Made by a program: the position numbers and the translations under genes
Part shown: positions 34,941 to 44,163 of the stretch, in pieces
Layout: each line of letters begins with the position of its first letter
Numbering within the stretch: position 1 is the first letter of the stretch
Notes under the pieces: model-generated
Seen by the model: the letters and a program-made list of their open reading frames with translations, nothing else
Database searches by the model: none
Told to the model about the DNA's origin: nothing
NCBI GenBank assembly: GCA_022825065.1
Contig: JAJDYR010000027.1
Coordinates: 1 to 64,000, forward strand
Direction of reading: 5' to 3'
Source: a bacterium
GTDB lineage: Bacteria > UBA8248
Length of the DNA: 64,000 nt

Positions 34941-35044
34941 TCATCATTTCCTTAATTGATTAAGCAACCAGCACCTGACGCGCACCCGTCGGCGAAGCAA
35001 CCGGAAATCGTAATTCTTCATCTAAAGCAACGAAGCATGAAAGC

Positions 35045-35464
35045 CTAATCGTCGCCTTCGGCGAATTCCTCGAACGTGTAGAACAGGCCGTCGAGCACGC
35101 GCGCGGCCTGCTCGTCCACGCCCGGCTTGTCGAGGGGCAGGTCGATGGCGTAGCGGAACACGCCGTCGTGGTAGTGCTCCACCTTGTGTTCTTCCTCCTC
35201 GCCCGCTTCCTCCATGCCGTCGTAGATGAAATCGTCTATCGGGTCCTTGCTGTCGAGGATGGCGAGTTCGATGTCCTCGTTCATGTAGCGGTCTTTGGTG
35301 GCGAAGCTGATGCGGAGCTTGCCCTCGGCCTCGTTTTTCGCGAACTCGAACCAGCAGACCTCGTTCATGACGAGCCGGATGGAGCGGCCCGAAGGGTCGG
35401 GTTCGGGCGTGAAGCGGTCGTCTGCCGCGTAGCGTTTGATCATGCCTGTGATGATGTCTGCCAA
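35045..35464 (-). CDS. Acidic protein of unknown function
   Basis: A 139-aa, strongly acidic protein (EEAGEEEEHKVEH near residue 88). Start: TTG 35464, eight bases behind GGGAGG; the longer frame to 35560 would add 32 residues without a ribosome binding site. Local patterns such as RLVMNEVCWFEFAK and FRYAIDLPLDKPG suggest an alpha/beta domain. No family recognised. Co-oriented with, but far from, tctC; convergent with YjbQ across a repeat cluster. Confidence 0.6.
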   Translation of the reverse strand: MADIITGMIKRYAADDRFTPEPDPSGRSIRLVMNEVCWFEFAKNEAEGKLRISFATKDRYMNEDIELAILDSKDPIDDFIYDGMEEAGEEEEHKVEHYHDGVFRYAIDLPLDKPGVDEQAARVLDGLFYTFEEFAEGDD

Positions 35465-35629
35465 AACAGGAACCTCCCTGCGCGTGGTTTTTCGAGAGTG
35501 TGACAATGCGGTCTTGCTTCTTTCGGGGGGAAATATAGCTTGGAGTCTTCGTTTCGCCAAGCGGCGCCGGGTGTCGGGAAACGAGAGGTCGGCCTTACCC
35601 CTGCGGGAACATCCCTTTGAGAGATCACA

Positions 35630-35990
35630 ATGCCCGTCATTCCGGCATCAGTCCCGACTGGTAAAGGAGGGATTGACCGGAATCCATTTTGACTTTTTAC
35701 CGGGCGGGGCGGCCACGACCTTGTTGTTGCGCGGCGTCGGGATGCGGAATCCAGAGAATTCACCGTTCGTTTTTGTGTTCGATTCCGATGCTACTGCCCC
35801 AGGGGTAAAGACATCCGAACGAGGAGACGAAAAGGCAAAGGCAAAAATGGATTCCGGCTTTCGCCGGAATGACGAACAAAACCGCGCAGTAGGGACAGGT
35901 CGCGACCTGTCCCTACGGACCCTTCTCACCGGTTGGTTCTGTTCGCCGAATTACGGAATCAGGACTTTTTCAACTGCCCCGATATGGGAG
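35630..35990. repeat. Dispersed repeat cluster 5
   Basis: Contains CATTCCGGC-type palindrome halves at 35637-35650 and 35850-35872, a GGGACAGGTCGCGACCTGTCCC hairpin at 35892-35913 and other repeat debris. No gene between 35465 and 36082. Confidence 0.6.
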
Positions 35991-36007
35991 GGAATAACTC
36001 CGCTTGC

Positions 36008-36060
36008 AGAAAAACGAAGGGGGTGAGCGGCGCGCTTTTCAGCCGACACCGCTCACCCCC
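36008..36060 (-). terminator. Terminator-like hairpin after tctC
   Basis: A perfect 12-bp stem (GGGGGTGAGCGG at 36019-36030; CCGCTCACCCCC at 36049-36060) lies 22 bases beyond the tctC stop on the minus strand, followed in that direction by TTCGTTTTT. Confidence 0.7.
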
Positions 36061-36082
36061 GGTAATGCCTGGCCCTGTAAAC

Positions 36083-37063
36083 CTATTTCTTCATCGTCAT
36101 GGCCTTGATGAGCTGCGTGTAGCCGTCGAAGTTCGGCTTTCTGGTTTTTTCATAATCCGCGCCGCTCACGAACACGACGTTCTCGCCGATGCTGCGCATG
36201 AAGCGCTTGAAGGACTTGTTCTTCGTGAGCTTCTCGAAAGCGTCACGGAGCTTCTTCAGCCTGTCGGCGGGCGTCTTGGAGGGCGCCATGAAGATGCGGT
36301 CCATCGTGAAGCCCACGCCCTTATAGCCGAGTTCCGTCGTGGTTGGGACCTCTTTGAAGTCCTTGTCCTTCGAGAGGCGCATATCGCCCGTGAGCGCGAG
36401 CACGGTGACCTTGCCCGCCTTCTTGTGGGGGCGAAGCTGGGTCGGGAAGGCGATGCCCACGTCGTCCTGTCCCGAGAGGACGGCGCGCAATGCGGGGCCG
36501 CCGCCTTTATGCGGGATGAAGTTCACCTTGATGCCCGCCGCGCGGACGAACTGCATGGAGGGCACGTGGCCCGCGCCCCAGACGCCGCTGTGGCCCCAGT
36601 TGACCTTGCCGGGGTTTTTCTTGGCGTAGGCGACGAATTCCTTCATGTTCTTCCACGGCCTGTTCGAGAGCGAGAAGAACACCGGCTGCCCGTGGTTGAT
36701 CTTGGCGACGGCAGAGAAATCGCGCAGCGTGTTGAAGGGCACCTTGCGGGTCTGCGGCACGAGTTGGTCGAAGCCGTTGTGGGTGAAGAGCAGGGTGTAG
36801 CCGTCCGGCTTGGCCTTGGCGACGAAGCCGGTGCCCTTCATGCCCGCGCCGCCGGGCACGAGCTTCACGACCATGGGCTGGCCGAGGATGTCGGCGATGA
36901 TGCTGGTGATGCCGCGCGCGTGGAGGTCGTGGCTGCCGCCCGCGCCCACGGGCAGGACGAGCGTGATGGGCCTGTCCGGATAGGCCGCGGTGCTCGCGGA
37001 GGGGGCTCCCAGCGCGACGACGAGGGCCAGCGCGGCCAGGATGACGAAGAAGCGTTTTTTCAT
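36083..37063 (-). CDS. tctC: Tripartite tricarboxylate transporter substrate-binding protein (TctC/Bug)
   Basis: Periplasmic binding protein (326 aa) with a signal peptide (KKRFFVILAALALVVALGAPSA) and the Bug-family pattern: YPDRPITLVLPVGAGGSHDL, VVKLVPGGAGMKGTGFVA, YTLLFTHNGF and GVGFTMDRIFMAPSKTP. Binds a carboxylate ligand and delivers it to TctAB. ATG 37063 is preceded by GGGAGATCATC; a longer frame upstream lies in tctA DNA. Third gene of a TctB-TctA-TctC operon. The ligand cannot be told from sequence. Confidence 0.93.
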   Translation of the reverse strand: MKKRFFVILAALALVVALGAPSASTAAYPDRPITLVLPVGAGGSHDLHARGITSIIADILGQPMVVKLVPGGAGMKGTGFVAKAKPDGYTLLFTHNGFDQLVPQTRKVPFNTLRDFSAVAKINHGQPVFFSLSNRPWKNMKEFVAYAKKNPGKVNWGHSGVWGAGHVPSMQFVRAAGIKVNFIPHKGGGPALRAVLSGQDDVGIAFPTQLRPHKKAGKVTVLALTGDMRLSKDKDFKEVPTTTELGYKGVGFTMDRIFMAPSKTPADRLKKLRDAFEKLTKNKSFKRFMRSIGENVVFVSGADYEKTRKPNFDGYTQLIKAMTMKK

Positions 37064-37089
37064 GATGATCTCCCTTGATGAATGTGCCC

Positions 37090-38595
37090 TCAAGAGGCGG
37101 CGGACCCCCTGGTTCGCCGCCACATCGGGGCAAGAATGAGATATGCGATCCAGACCAGCGCCGCTATGAGAAAGGCGGACGCTATCGGACGTTGCAGGAA
37201 CAGGTACGAGAACGGCGCCCCTTTCGCGTAGAGCATCGACTGGCTCAAACGATACTCTATCGGTTCGGCCAGCACAAAGGCGATGATCAGGGGCGCCAGG
37301 TCGAACTTGAACTTCCTTAAAATATAGGCGCAAACGCCGATGATGACCATCAGGATGACGTCGGTGTTCGCCCCGGTGGAGAGCGTGCCCACGAAGGCGA
37401 GCGCCACGATGACGGGGATGAGATACGCCTTTTTGAACTGAATGGCGCGGGCGAAGGGTTTCAAGAGGACGTAGCCCAGGAAGAAGAACAGCACGTTCGC
37501 CAGCACCATCGTGAGGATGAGGGCGTACATGAGCGCGCCCTGCTCCTGGAATATCTGGGGGCCGGGCCGCATGCCGTGCGCCACGAACGCGCCCAGCAGG
37601 ATGGCCGTCACGTTGTCTCCGGGGATGCCCAGCGTCAGCAGGGGGACGAGCGTGGGGCCGTTCACGGCGTTGTTCGCCGCCTCGGGCGCCGCGACCCCGT
37701 CGAGTTCGCCCTTGCCGAAATTCTCAGGATTCTTGGAGGCGCGCTTCGCCGCGCTGTAGCCGATGAAGGCGGCCACCACCTGTCCCACGCCCGGCACCAT
37801 GCCGATGCCCGTCCCGATGGCGGTCGAACGCAGGATGGAGCGGATCGACGCCTTGAACTCGCGCCAGCGCAGGCGCTCTCCCGCCTTGGCGAGGTCCACG
37901 TGTTCGCTGATGAAGCGCACGGTGCGCGTTTCGACCGCCTCGAGCACCTCGGGCATCGCGAAGATGCCGATGGCCAGCGGGATGAGGGGGATGCCGCCGC
38001 TCAGGGCTTCGAGGCCGAACGTCATGCGCGTGGCGCCGGTGGTGGCGTCGGTGCCGATGAAGCCCAGCCCCATGCCGATGCAGGCGGCGATGGCGCCCTT
38101 GAGCCCTGAATCGCTCGATACGCTCGCGATGAGCACGAGCGAGAAGATGATGACGGCGAACACCTCGGGCGGGCCGATCAAGAGCGTGATGATGGCGATG
38201 GGGCCGATGAGCGCCAGTGTGAAGATGTCGGACAGCGTATCGGCGATGGTGGAGGAGAACAGCGCCATCTCGAGCGCCTTTCGCCCCTCGCCCTTGCGCG
38301 TGAGCGCGGGGCCGTCGAACGTGGTGGCGATGGACGCGCCCGTTCCCGGTATGCCGACCAGGATCGCCGGGATGCTGCCCCCGTAGATGCCGCCCTTGTA
38401 GATGCCGATCAGGAACGGGATGCCGAGCATGGGTTCGAGCTTGAAGGAAATCGGAAGCAGGACCGACATGGCGAGAATGGTGGTGAGGCCCGGCATCGCG
38501 CCCACGAACATGCCGATAGTCAGCCCCGCGCAGATGTAGAGATAGGTGTCCACCCGCATCAGCAGGGCGAAGGCTTGAAGGAAGGCGTCGAGCAA
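37090..38595 (-). CDS. tctA: Tripartite tricarboxylate transporter, large permease (TctA)
   Basis: A 501-aa membrane protein with about 11-12 helices, the main permease of the TTT importer. Family signatures: GAMPGLTTILAMSVLLPISF near residue 33, IYKGGIYGGSIPAILVGIPG (about 64-85) and the second repeat GMVPGVGQVVAAFIGY plus LGIPGDNVTAILLGAF. Its stop is 26 bases before the tctC start and its start is 12 bases after tctB. Imports a carboxylate in symport with a cation. Confidence 0.95.
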   Translation of the reverse strand: MLDAFLQAFALLMRVDTYLYICAGLTIGMFVGAMPGLTTILAMSVLLPISFKLEPMLGIPFLIGIYKGGIYGGSIPAILVGIPGTGASIATTFDGPALTRKGEGRKALEMALFSSTIADTLSDIFTLALIGPIAIITLLIGPPEVFAVIIFSLVLIASVSSDSGLKGAIAACIGMGLGFIGTDATTGATRMTFGLEALSGGIPLIPLAIGIFAMPEVLEAVETRTVRFISEHVDLAKAGERLRWREFKASIRSILRSTAIGTGIGMVPGVGQVVAAFIGYSAAKRASKNPENFGKGELDGVAAPEAANNAVNGPTLVPLLTLGIPGDNVTAILLGAFVAHGMRPGPQIFQEQGALMYALILTMVLANVLFFFLGYVLLKPFARAIQFKKAYLIPVIVALAFVGTLSTGANTDVILMVIIGVCAYILRKFKFDLAPLIIAFVLAEPIEYRLSQSMLYAKGAPFSYLFLQRPIASAFLIAALVWIAYLILAPMWRRTRGSAAS

Positions 38596-38607
38596 GGCCG
38601 GTTCTCC

Positions 38608-39186
38608 CTATTTCCCGAGAAAAATGCCGGAGAGGAACTTCATGATCGCGTCCTCGACGGCGGCGATGGCTTCGTAATCGCTCCTCGGCAGCGAGATGAG
38701 CAGCAGCCTCTCGAATATGAAGCGCACGACGATGGGCATGAGAACGGCCACGGGCGCGACGACCCAGATTTGCCGGATGCCCAGATACCAGATGACCGCC
38801 CCCGCCATCAAAAGCGTCGAGAGGCCGTAGCCCAGCGCCGACACGAGAAGAGAATAGGCGGCGATGATGACGATCATCGCCACCCCGCGCCGGAAGCGCG
38901 CCGCCTCGCCCGGGTTTGCGGCGGACTGGATTTGGCGCGCCCTTCGCCAGGCGTCCAGCAGGTAGAACGCGCACAGGGCGGCCAGCACGGCGAAGGCGAG
39001 CCTCGGGAAGAAGACGGGCGTGAGGCGGAGGAAATCCTGCGCCGAGGTGATGCCGCCCGTCGCGATCAGGTAGGGCATGAAGACGGCGAACCCCACGGAG
39101 AGGAGCATCATCGCCGCCGCCAGGTAGATCTCCAGGCGCAGCATCGTGGGGCTTGGGGCGTTTGTAGATTCGTTGTCCGCAGACAT
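38608..39186 (-). CDS. tctB: Tripartite tricarboxylate transporter, small permease (TctB)
   Basis: A 192-aa protein with four predicted helices (about 20-40, 55-75, 100-120, 125-150), the small permease subunit of the TTT importer; TctB sequences are poorly conserved, so identification rests mainly on helix pattern and on the position ahead of tctA. ATG 39186 has GGACGGCCCATG context. The operon is divergent from the cupin gene; 190 bases in between presumably hold both promoters. Confidence 0.85.
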   Translation of the reverse strand: MSADNESTNAPSPTMLRLEIYLAAAMMLLSVGFAVFMPYLIATGGITSAQDFLRLTPVFFPRLAFAVLAALCAFYLLDAWRRARQIQSAANPGEAARFRRGVAMIVIIAAYSLLVSALGYGLSTLLMAGAVIWYLGIRQIWVVAPVAVLMPIVVRFIFERLLLISLPRSDYEAIAAVEDAIMKFLSGIFLGK

Positions 39187-39377
39187 GGGCCGTCCTATTT
39201 CACAGGGTCTATTGTTCCTGCCGACCCGGAAGCGTTCCTCATCGCCCGATGATATGGTGCCGTTCGATGGATTTGCGTATTATTCATCAATCGGCTGGCC
39301 GGAGCAAACTTTCATTCCCTCCTTCTGGAGGAGCGCCGCCGCCCCAGCGGTGTGCGGATTCAAGGAGAGCAAGTCTT

Positions 39378-39761
39378 ATGAAAATCATCAATTCCATGAG
39401 CGTGGACAAGGACAACGCCTATGAGCCTCCCTACTCCATCATGTGGGGGGTGAACGACGAGACGACCGACACCAGGGTCATGACCATGCAGCGGACCATC
39501 ATCCCTCCCGGCGGGAAGAACAAGATGCACACCCACACGTGCGACGCGGTGTTCTATGTGAACAAGGGGCCGATCTACGTCTATTGCGGCGACCCGGAAA
39601 ACCCCGAAAAAATCCTCGTCGAGGCGGGGCATTTCTGCTACGCGCCCGCGGGCGAGCCGCACGGGCAGGAGAACCCGAGCGAGACAGAACCCGCAGAGCT
39701 CATCGCCACCTACGGGAACTGCTCCCACCAGGACAAGGCGGGCACGACCTTCGTGCAGTAG
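39378..39761 (+). CDS. Cupin-domain protein
   Basis: A 127-aa single-domain cupin. The metal-binding pattern is partly visible: PGGKNKMHTHTCDAVFYVNK (His-x-His with no classical Glu), then YAPAGEPHGQEN (third His). ATG 39378 follows AAGGAG. First gene of a cluster with the tandem-barrel protein and the AhpD-like selenoprotein candidate. Function unknown: cupins include isomerases, dioxygenases and sugar-binding proteins. Confidence 0.85.
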   Translation: MKIINSMSVDKDNAYEPPYSIMWGVNDETTDTRVMTMQRTIIPPGGKNKMHTHTCDAVFYVNKGPIYVYCGDPENPEKILVEAGHFCYAPAGEPHGQENPSETEPAELIATYGNCSHQDKAGTTFVQ

Positions 39762-39793
39762 CGTCTCACCAACCTTATGGATGGAGTCATGTA

Positions 39794-40543
39794 ATGGATC
39801 GAGGAATCTGGGCGTCCTGGTACGACCTGCCCGAGGATAAGAAAGAAGACTACTGCGCGTGGCTGCACGGGCGTCACCTGCCGACCATGCTGCAGCGGGC
39901 GGGGTTCCTGTGGGCGGCGCATTACAAGGTGGCCGGCGAAGGAGCGCAGATGGAGCAGGTGAAGAACACGGCGCTCACCTACACGGCGCCCGGTGAGCTT
40001 CCCGGCGGAACGGGGTACGTGCTGCTCTTCGGGTCGGTCTCTCCGCATGTGTTTTTCGACCCCACGCTCGCCGACGTCGCGAAGGAATACGACGATGAGA
40101 CGAGGGCGATGCTCGGCATTCGAGAGGGGTATCGCGAGTGCATCTTCAGCGAAGAAGCCCGCGTCGACGGCCCCGACGTCGCCGCGAGAGGCCCCGGCAT
40201 CACGCCCGGCCCCGCGATCCAGATGGGGCAGTTCATCTCCCGGGACGCGGAGGCCGAGCACGACCTCGGCGCGTGGTACGCGCAGTACCGCCTGAAATTC
40301 ATGGAGGGGATGCCCGGCTGCATCGGCGCGCGGAAGCTGCTCTCCGCCGCAGGCTGGGCCAAGCATTCGATCATGTACGAGTTCACCTCGCTCGAGGCGC
40401 GGGAGGAGGGCTTCCAGAAGCACGAGAGCCTCTCGCTCGATGAGAGCGGCTGGTCGGGCCGGGTGGTGAGGTCGCTCGTCCACGCGCCCGGCAGCCCGAG
40501 CGTGGGCCGCCGCCTGTGGCCGCCGGTGAACCGAGCCTTATAA
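39794..40543 (+). CDS. Tandem EthD-like dimeric alpha/beta-barrel protein
   Basis: A 249-aa protein with two similar ferredoxin-like halves: GIWASWYDLPEDKKEDYCAW with LHGRHLPTML in the first, and DLGAWYAQYRLKFMEGMPGC in the second. The WYD..P...Y..WLH pattern is that of EthD-like proteins seen in degradation clusters. ATG 39794 is preceded by GGAG. It lies between the cupin and AhpD-like genes and is similar in layout, but not closely in sequence, to the protein at 22983-23687. Substrate unknown. Confidence 0.65.
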   Translation: MDRGIWASWYDLPEDKKEDYCAWLHGRHLPTMLQRAGFLWAAHYKVAGEGAQMEQVKNTALTYTAPGELPGGTGYVLLFGSVSPHVFFDPTLADVAKEYDDETRAMLGIREGYRECIFSEEARVDGPDVAARGPGITPGPAIQMGQFISRDAEAEHDLGAWYAQYRLKFMEGMPGCIGARKLLSAAGWAKHSIMYEFTSLEAREEGFQKHESLSLDESGWSGRVVRSLVHAPGSPSVGRRLWPPVNRAL

Positions 40544-40565
40544 CCCGTATCGGGAGGAATGATTC

Positions 40566-41252
40566 ATGGCGCAACTACCGATTCTGAGCGATGAAGAAGC
40601 AGGCCCCGAAGCCGCCGTGGTGTTCGACGCGAGCCGCAAGATGTTCGGCCGCGTGGCGAACGCCATCCGCGTGAGTTCGGCCAGCCCGAGGATGCTCCAG
40701 CCGCTGTTCGGCTTTCTGATCTCGCTGTGCCGGGCGGAGATCACCGACGTGCTCGACGCGAAGACGAAGGCGCTCCTGATCCTCAAGACCTCGATGGAAA
40801 ACGGGTGTAAGTACTGAACGGCCCACAACGTCACGTTCGGTCGAGCGTGCGGGCTTTCGGATGAGCAGATTGACGCCGTGAGGGACGACGCGTATCAGGA
40901 ATCGGACCTGTTCAACGACGCCGAGAAGGCGGCCATCGCCTGGGCGTATCACCTCACGAAATACACCTTCGCGCAGAACCCCGAAGCGCTCGAGAACATG
41001 AAGAAACACTACGATCACGCCCAGCTCGTCGAGGCGACGCTCGTATCGGGTTATTTCAACATGTGGAACCGCTTCACCGACGCGCTCGAGACCGACCTCG
41101 AAGGTCATGACCAGATGACGCTGTTCACCAAATCCGCCGTGATCGACAAACAGGACCTGGCCGATTTCATGAACGAGTGCTGGTGGGCGAAAGAGGACGC
41201 AGGCGAAGAGGAGAAAGAAGCGCTCCCGGCGTCCACCGGTTCTGAGGGGTGA
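40566..41252 (+). CDS. AhpD/carboxymuconolactone decarboxylase-like protein with CxxU active site (putative selenoprotein)
   Basis: Reading through one in-frame TGA (40815-40817) gives a 228-aa protein. The residues around it are N79-G-C81-K-Y-U84-T-A-H87-N, the standard NGCxYCTAHN redox motif with the second Cys replaced by UGA. Upstream lies EITDVLDAKTKALLILKTSM. Downstream are GRACGLSDEQIDAVRDD, FNDAEKAAIAWAYHLTK and VEATLVSGYFNMWNRFTDAL, all family-typical and uninterrupted. ATG 40566 follows GGGAGGAATGATTC. A SECIS-type hairpin lies just after the UGA. Probable function: peroxide or disulfide reduction, possibly serving the cluster's degradation product. Third gene after the cupin and barrel genes. 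Confidence 0.85.
40832..40849 (+). promoter_or_regulatory. Candidate SECIS hairpin
   Basis: CACGTTC/GAGCGTG form a seven-pair stem (one G-U) with the loop GGTC. The loop starts 22 bases after the UGA. A short stem and a GGU-containing apical loop at this distance is what the bacterial SECIS recognised by SelB looks like. Confidence 0.7.
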
Positions 41253-41292
41253 TTTTCCAGGGGTTCACGGGAAGTGCGGGGCCGCTCAGCAA

Positions 41293-42018
41293 TCAGACGC
41301 CCAGGAAGCGGGATTTGATCTCCTCGTTCGCGGCGAGTTCTTCCGGCGTGGAGGAATGGACCACGCGGCCCCTGTTGAGCACGTGCACGTAATCGCAAGA
41401 TGCGAGCGCGAACTTCATGTTCTGCTCGACCAGCAGGATGGCGAGCTTGCTCTCTTTCAGTTTCGAGAGCGTCTCTCCCATCGCGCGAACCAGCAGGGGC
41501 GCGAGCCCTTCGGTGGGTTCATCCAGCAGGAGCATCTTCGGGTTCGTCATCAGCGAGCGGGCGAAGGCCAGCATCTGCTGCTCCCCGCCGCTCAGTTGAT
41601 TGCCCATGTTGCGCAGGCGCTCCTTGAGGCGCGGAAAGAGGGCCAGCACCCGGTCCATGTCCCAGGGCTCTTCGCCGCCATCGTCGGAGCCTTCCTTTTC
41701 CCCGAGCAGGAGGTTTTCCATCACGGTGAGCGAGGGGAATATCCGCCGTCCCTGTGGCACGAGGGCCACGCCCAGTTTTACGATCTCGTGCGGTTGTAAG
41801 GCCGTGATATCGGCGCCGTCGAACGTGACTTTCCCCGTGCGCGGCTTCGTGAATCCGATGATGGAGCGGATGAGCGTGGTCTTGCCCATGCCGTTTCGGC
41901 CCAGCACGGCCATCACCTGCCCCTCGGCGATTTCCAGGGAGAGCCCCTGGAGGACGTAGCTGTCTCCGTAATAGGTGTGGATGTCCTCCACCTTCAGCAT
42001 CGGGCCGTTGTCAGTCAT
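41293..42018 (-). CDS. livF: Branched-chain amino acid ABC transporter ATPase LivF
   Basis: A 241-aa ABC ATPase: Walker A GRNGMGKTTLI, signature LSGGEQQMLAFAR, Walker B MLLLDEPTEGLAP. QPHEIVKLGVALVPQGRRIF is the LivF-type Q-loop region. It is the last gene of the livH-M-K-G-F operon, and its start overlaps the livG stop by eight bases. The operon imports a branched-chain amino acid or, as in many HAAT systems, another small amide or acid. Convergent with the AhpD-like gene. Confidence 0.95.
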   Translation of the reverse strand: MTDNGPMLKVEDIHTYYGDSYVLQGLSLEIAEGQVMAVLGRNGMGKTTLIRSIIGFTKPRTGKVTFDGADITALQPHEIVKLGVALVPQGRRIFPSLTVMENLLLGEKEGSDDGGEEPWDMDRVLALFPRLKERLRNMGNQLSGGEQQMLAFARSLMTNPKMLLLDEPTEGLAPLLVRAMGETLSKLKESKLAILLVEQNMKFALASCDYVHVLNRGRVVHSSTPEELAANEEIKSRFLGV

Positions 42019-42787
42019 GGCCTAAGTATATCTCCTGAACGGTCTGGTTCGCGCGGACCTCTTCCTTGGGGCCGTCGGCGATGACTTCCCCCTCGTGCAT
42101 GACCATCAGCTTGTCCACCAACTCGAAGGCGACGTCCATGTCGTGCTCGATGATGAGCATCGTTATCTCCGCGTCGAGTTCCTTGAGCAGGGAGACCACC
42201 TCCGCGGATTCGGCGGGCGAGAGCCCGGCCGTGGGTTCGTCCAGAAGCAGCACCTTCGGGTTCTCGACCAGCGCGAGGGCGATTTCGATCTGCCGCTGGT
42301 AGCCGTGGGAGAGGTCTTTCACGATGAGGTTTTGCATGTCCCACAGGTTGAGTCGCCGCATCATCTCCTCGGCCTTGTCGTAAATATGCCGGTGGCTCTT
42401 GATAGTGCGGAGCATCGAGAACTTGGAGCGCTCCAGGGCCTGCGCCGCCAGCAGGACGTTGTCCAGCACGGTTAGATTCGGGAACAGGTTCGTGATCTGG
42501 AAGGTCCGCGCCATACCGAGATGGGTGCGCCGGTGGGTCGGCAGCCGCGTGATGTCTTCTCCGTAGAGATAAACCCTTCCGTGCGTCGGGTCGAGTTCCC
42601 CCGCTATCATGTTGAAAAACGTGGTCTTCCCTGCGCCGTTCGGGCCGATGATGCCCCGGCGTTCGCCGTTCTCCACGGCGAGGTCGACGTTGTTGACCGC
42701 GACGAGGCCGCCGAAGTGCTTGGCGAGTCCTTCCGCCTTCAGGCACGCGGCGGACCCGTTCGATCCCTGATGTGCTTCCTGCTCCAA
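42011..42787 (-). CDS. livG: Branched-chain amino acid ABC transporter ATPase LivG
   Basis: A 258-aa ABC ATPase: Walker A GPNGAGKTTFFNMI, THLGMARTFQITNLFPNLTV, signature DLSHGYQRQIEIA and Walker B VLLLDEPTAGLSP. TTG 42787 is chosen because AGGAGG lies six bases upstream; the in-frame TTG at 42793 sits too close to it. The signature has SHGYQ instead of SGGQ, common in this family. Downstream of livK, overlapping livF. Confidence 0.95.
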   Translation of the reverse strand: MEQEAHQGSNGSAACLKAEGLAKHFGGLVAVNNVDLAVENGERRGIIGPNGAGKTTFFNMIAGELDPTHGRVYLYGEDITRLPTHRRTHLGMARTFQITNLFPNLTVLDNVLLAAQALERSKFSMLRTIKSHRHIYDKAEEMMRRLNLWDMQNLIVKDLSHGYQRQIEIALALVENPKVLLLDEPTAGLSPAESAEVVSLLKELDAEITMLIIEHDMDVAFELVDKLMVMHEGEVIADGPKEEVRANQTVQEIYLGHD

Positions 42788-42906
42788 GGCCAACCTCCTG
42801 AGATTCGCACAGCCTACAGCAGCGGGGATGCGGGGCCACCACGCGCGGTAGCGGGAAAATCCCCCTCCGCGCGCGGCGGCACTTGTTCAGGTACGCTAAC
42901 CGGCCC

Positions 42907-44163
42907 CTAGTTCCCGCAATTCTTGCACGGGGGATAATCCCTGCTGTAGGGCGGCTTCTTCATGAACGCATCCGGCTTGTAATTCCAGAACTGGCTCACG
43001 TTCGGGATGATCGCCAGAACCTTGTTCCTCTTCTTGCCGGTTTCATCCTTCATCGTCATGCGGACGTAGACGTTCATCTTGAACGTCCCGTGGCCGTCGG
43101 ACGCCCTCGGCCCCGCCGGCATGCCGGTGGCCACCTTCAGGTTCCTGAGTGCGGCGAAGAACTTGTCCTTGTCCTCCACGTTGCCCTTCACTTCCTCTAT
43201 CGCCTTGTAGATGGACACCAATCCGCCGTAATACCCCTCGGCGTAGTAGCCGGGGTCTTTCTTGGCGTGTTTCACGAACGACTTGACGAAGTCCTGGTTG
43301 TCCTTGGTCTGGATGTCGGCGCTGTAGATCAGGGCCGAAATCCAGCCGAGCACTTCATCGCCCTGCGCGTCGAGGACGAATTCGTCCGTGTTCGTCCCGT
43401 TGCCGAGGATCACGTACTTGTTCGCCAGGCCCGCCTCTTTCAACTGTTTCGGCAGCCGCAGGGCCTGCGCCCCCGCCAGCGTGATGAACAGAGCGTCGGC
43501 GTCTTTTTTCAGCTTGCCGATGTAGGGGCCGTAATCCACCGTGTTGATGGGCATGTACATCTTCTGGATCACCTTGCCGCCCATGTCCTCGAACACCTGC
43601 TGGAAGCCGCCCGTCGACTCGTAGCCGAACGCGTAGTCGGGCCCGATGGTGATCACCTTCTTGATGTTCGGCATCGAAGTCCGCACCCAGTGGGCGAACG
43701 CGTGCATGGGCTGGCTGCAGGAGAAATAGGTGACCGCGTATTTCTTGCGCTTCCGCTTGGAAATGTCGTCGGGGCACGACCAGATGAGGATCGGGGTCTT
43801 GTAGCGGTCGGCCAGCGGCGCAATCGCGTAGCCGGTCGAGCCGAAAAGGCCGCCCATCACGATGTGCACCTTGTCCCGCGTGAGGAGCTTCCGCACCCGG
43901 GTGACGGCCAGGGCCACCTTGCTCTCGTTGTCCTCGATGAAGAATTTCACGTCGCGGCCGGCCACCTTGTCCCCGAACTTCTCGCGGAACACCTTGAGGG
44001 CGTTCATCTGGTCCGAGCCGTGCTTGGCGAGAACGCCCTTCTTGGAGGTGAGCAGCCCGATTTTGATGGGTCCCTTCGCCGCGAGCGCAGGACCTGCGGC
44101 GAGGAGCGCGGCGAGCGCAAATGCGAGGGGAACGACGAGAAAAACGATGCGTTTTCGAATCAT
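42907..44163 (-). CDS. Branched-chain amino acid-type ABC transporter binding protein
   Basis: A 418-aa periplasmic binding protein of the LivJ/LivK type with a signal peptide (KRIVFLVVPLAFALAALLAA). The mature part starts GPIKIGLLTSKKGVLAKHGS and has the type I PBP pattern: VHIVMGGLFGSTGYAIAPLA, ITIGPDYAFGYES and FAHWVRTSMPN. ATG 44163 lies seven bases behind GAGGAGG. In the operon between livM and livG. The ligand is not predictable; amides and short-chain organic compounds occur in the group, and a divergent amidase gene lies next to the operon. Confidence 0.92.
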   Translation of the reverse strand: MIRKRIVFLVVPLAFALAALLAAGPALAAKGPIKIGLLTSKKGVLAKHGSDQMNALKVFREKFGDKVAGRDVKFFIEDNESKVALAVTRVRKLLTRDKVHIVMGGLFGSTGYAIAPLADRYKTPILIWSCPDDISKRKRKKYAVTYFSCSQPMHAFAHWVRTSMPNIKKVITIGPDYAFGYESTGGFQQVFEDMGGKVIQKMYMPINTVDYGPYIGKLKKDADALFITLAGAQALRLPKQLKEAGLANKYVILGNGTNTDEFVLDAQGDEVLGWISALIYSADIQTKDNQDFVKSFVKHAKKDPGYYAEGYYGGLVSIYKAIEEVKGNVEDKDKFFAALRNLKVATGMPAGPRASDGHGTFKMNVYVRMTMKDETGKKRNKVLAIIPNVSQFWNYKPDAFMKKPPYSRDYPPCKNCGN

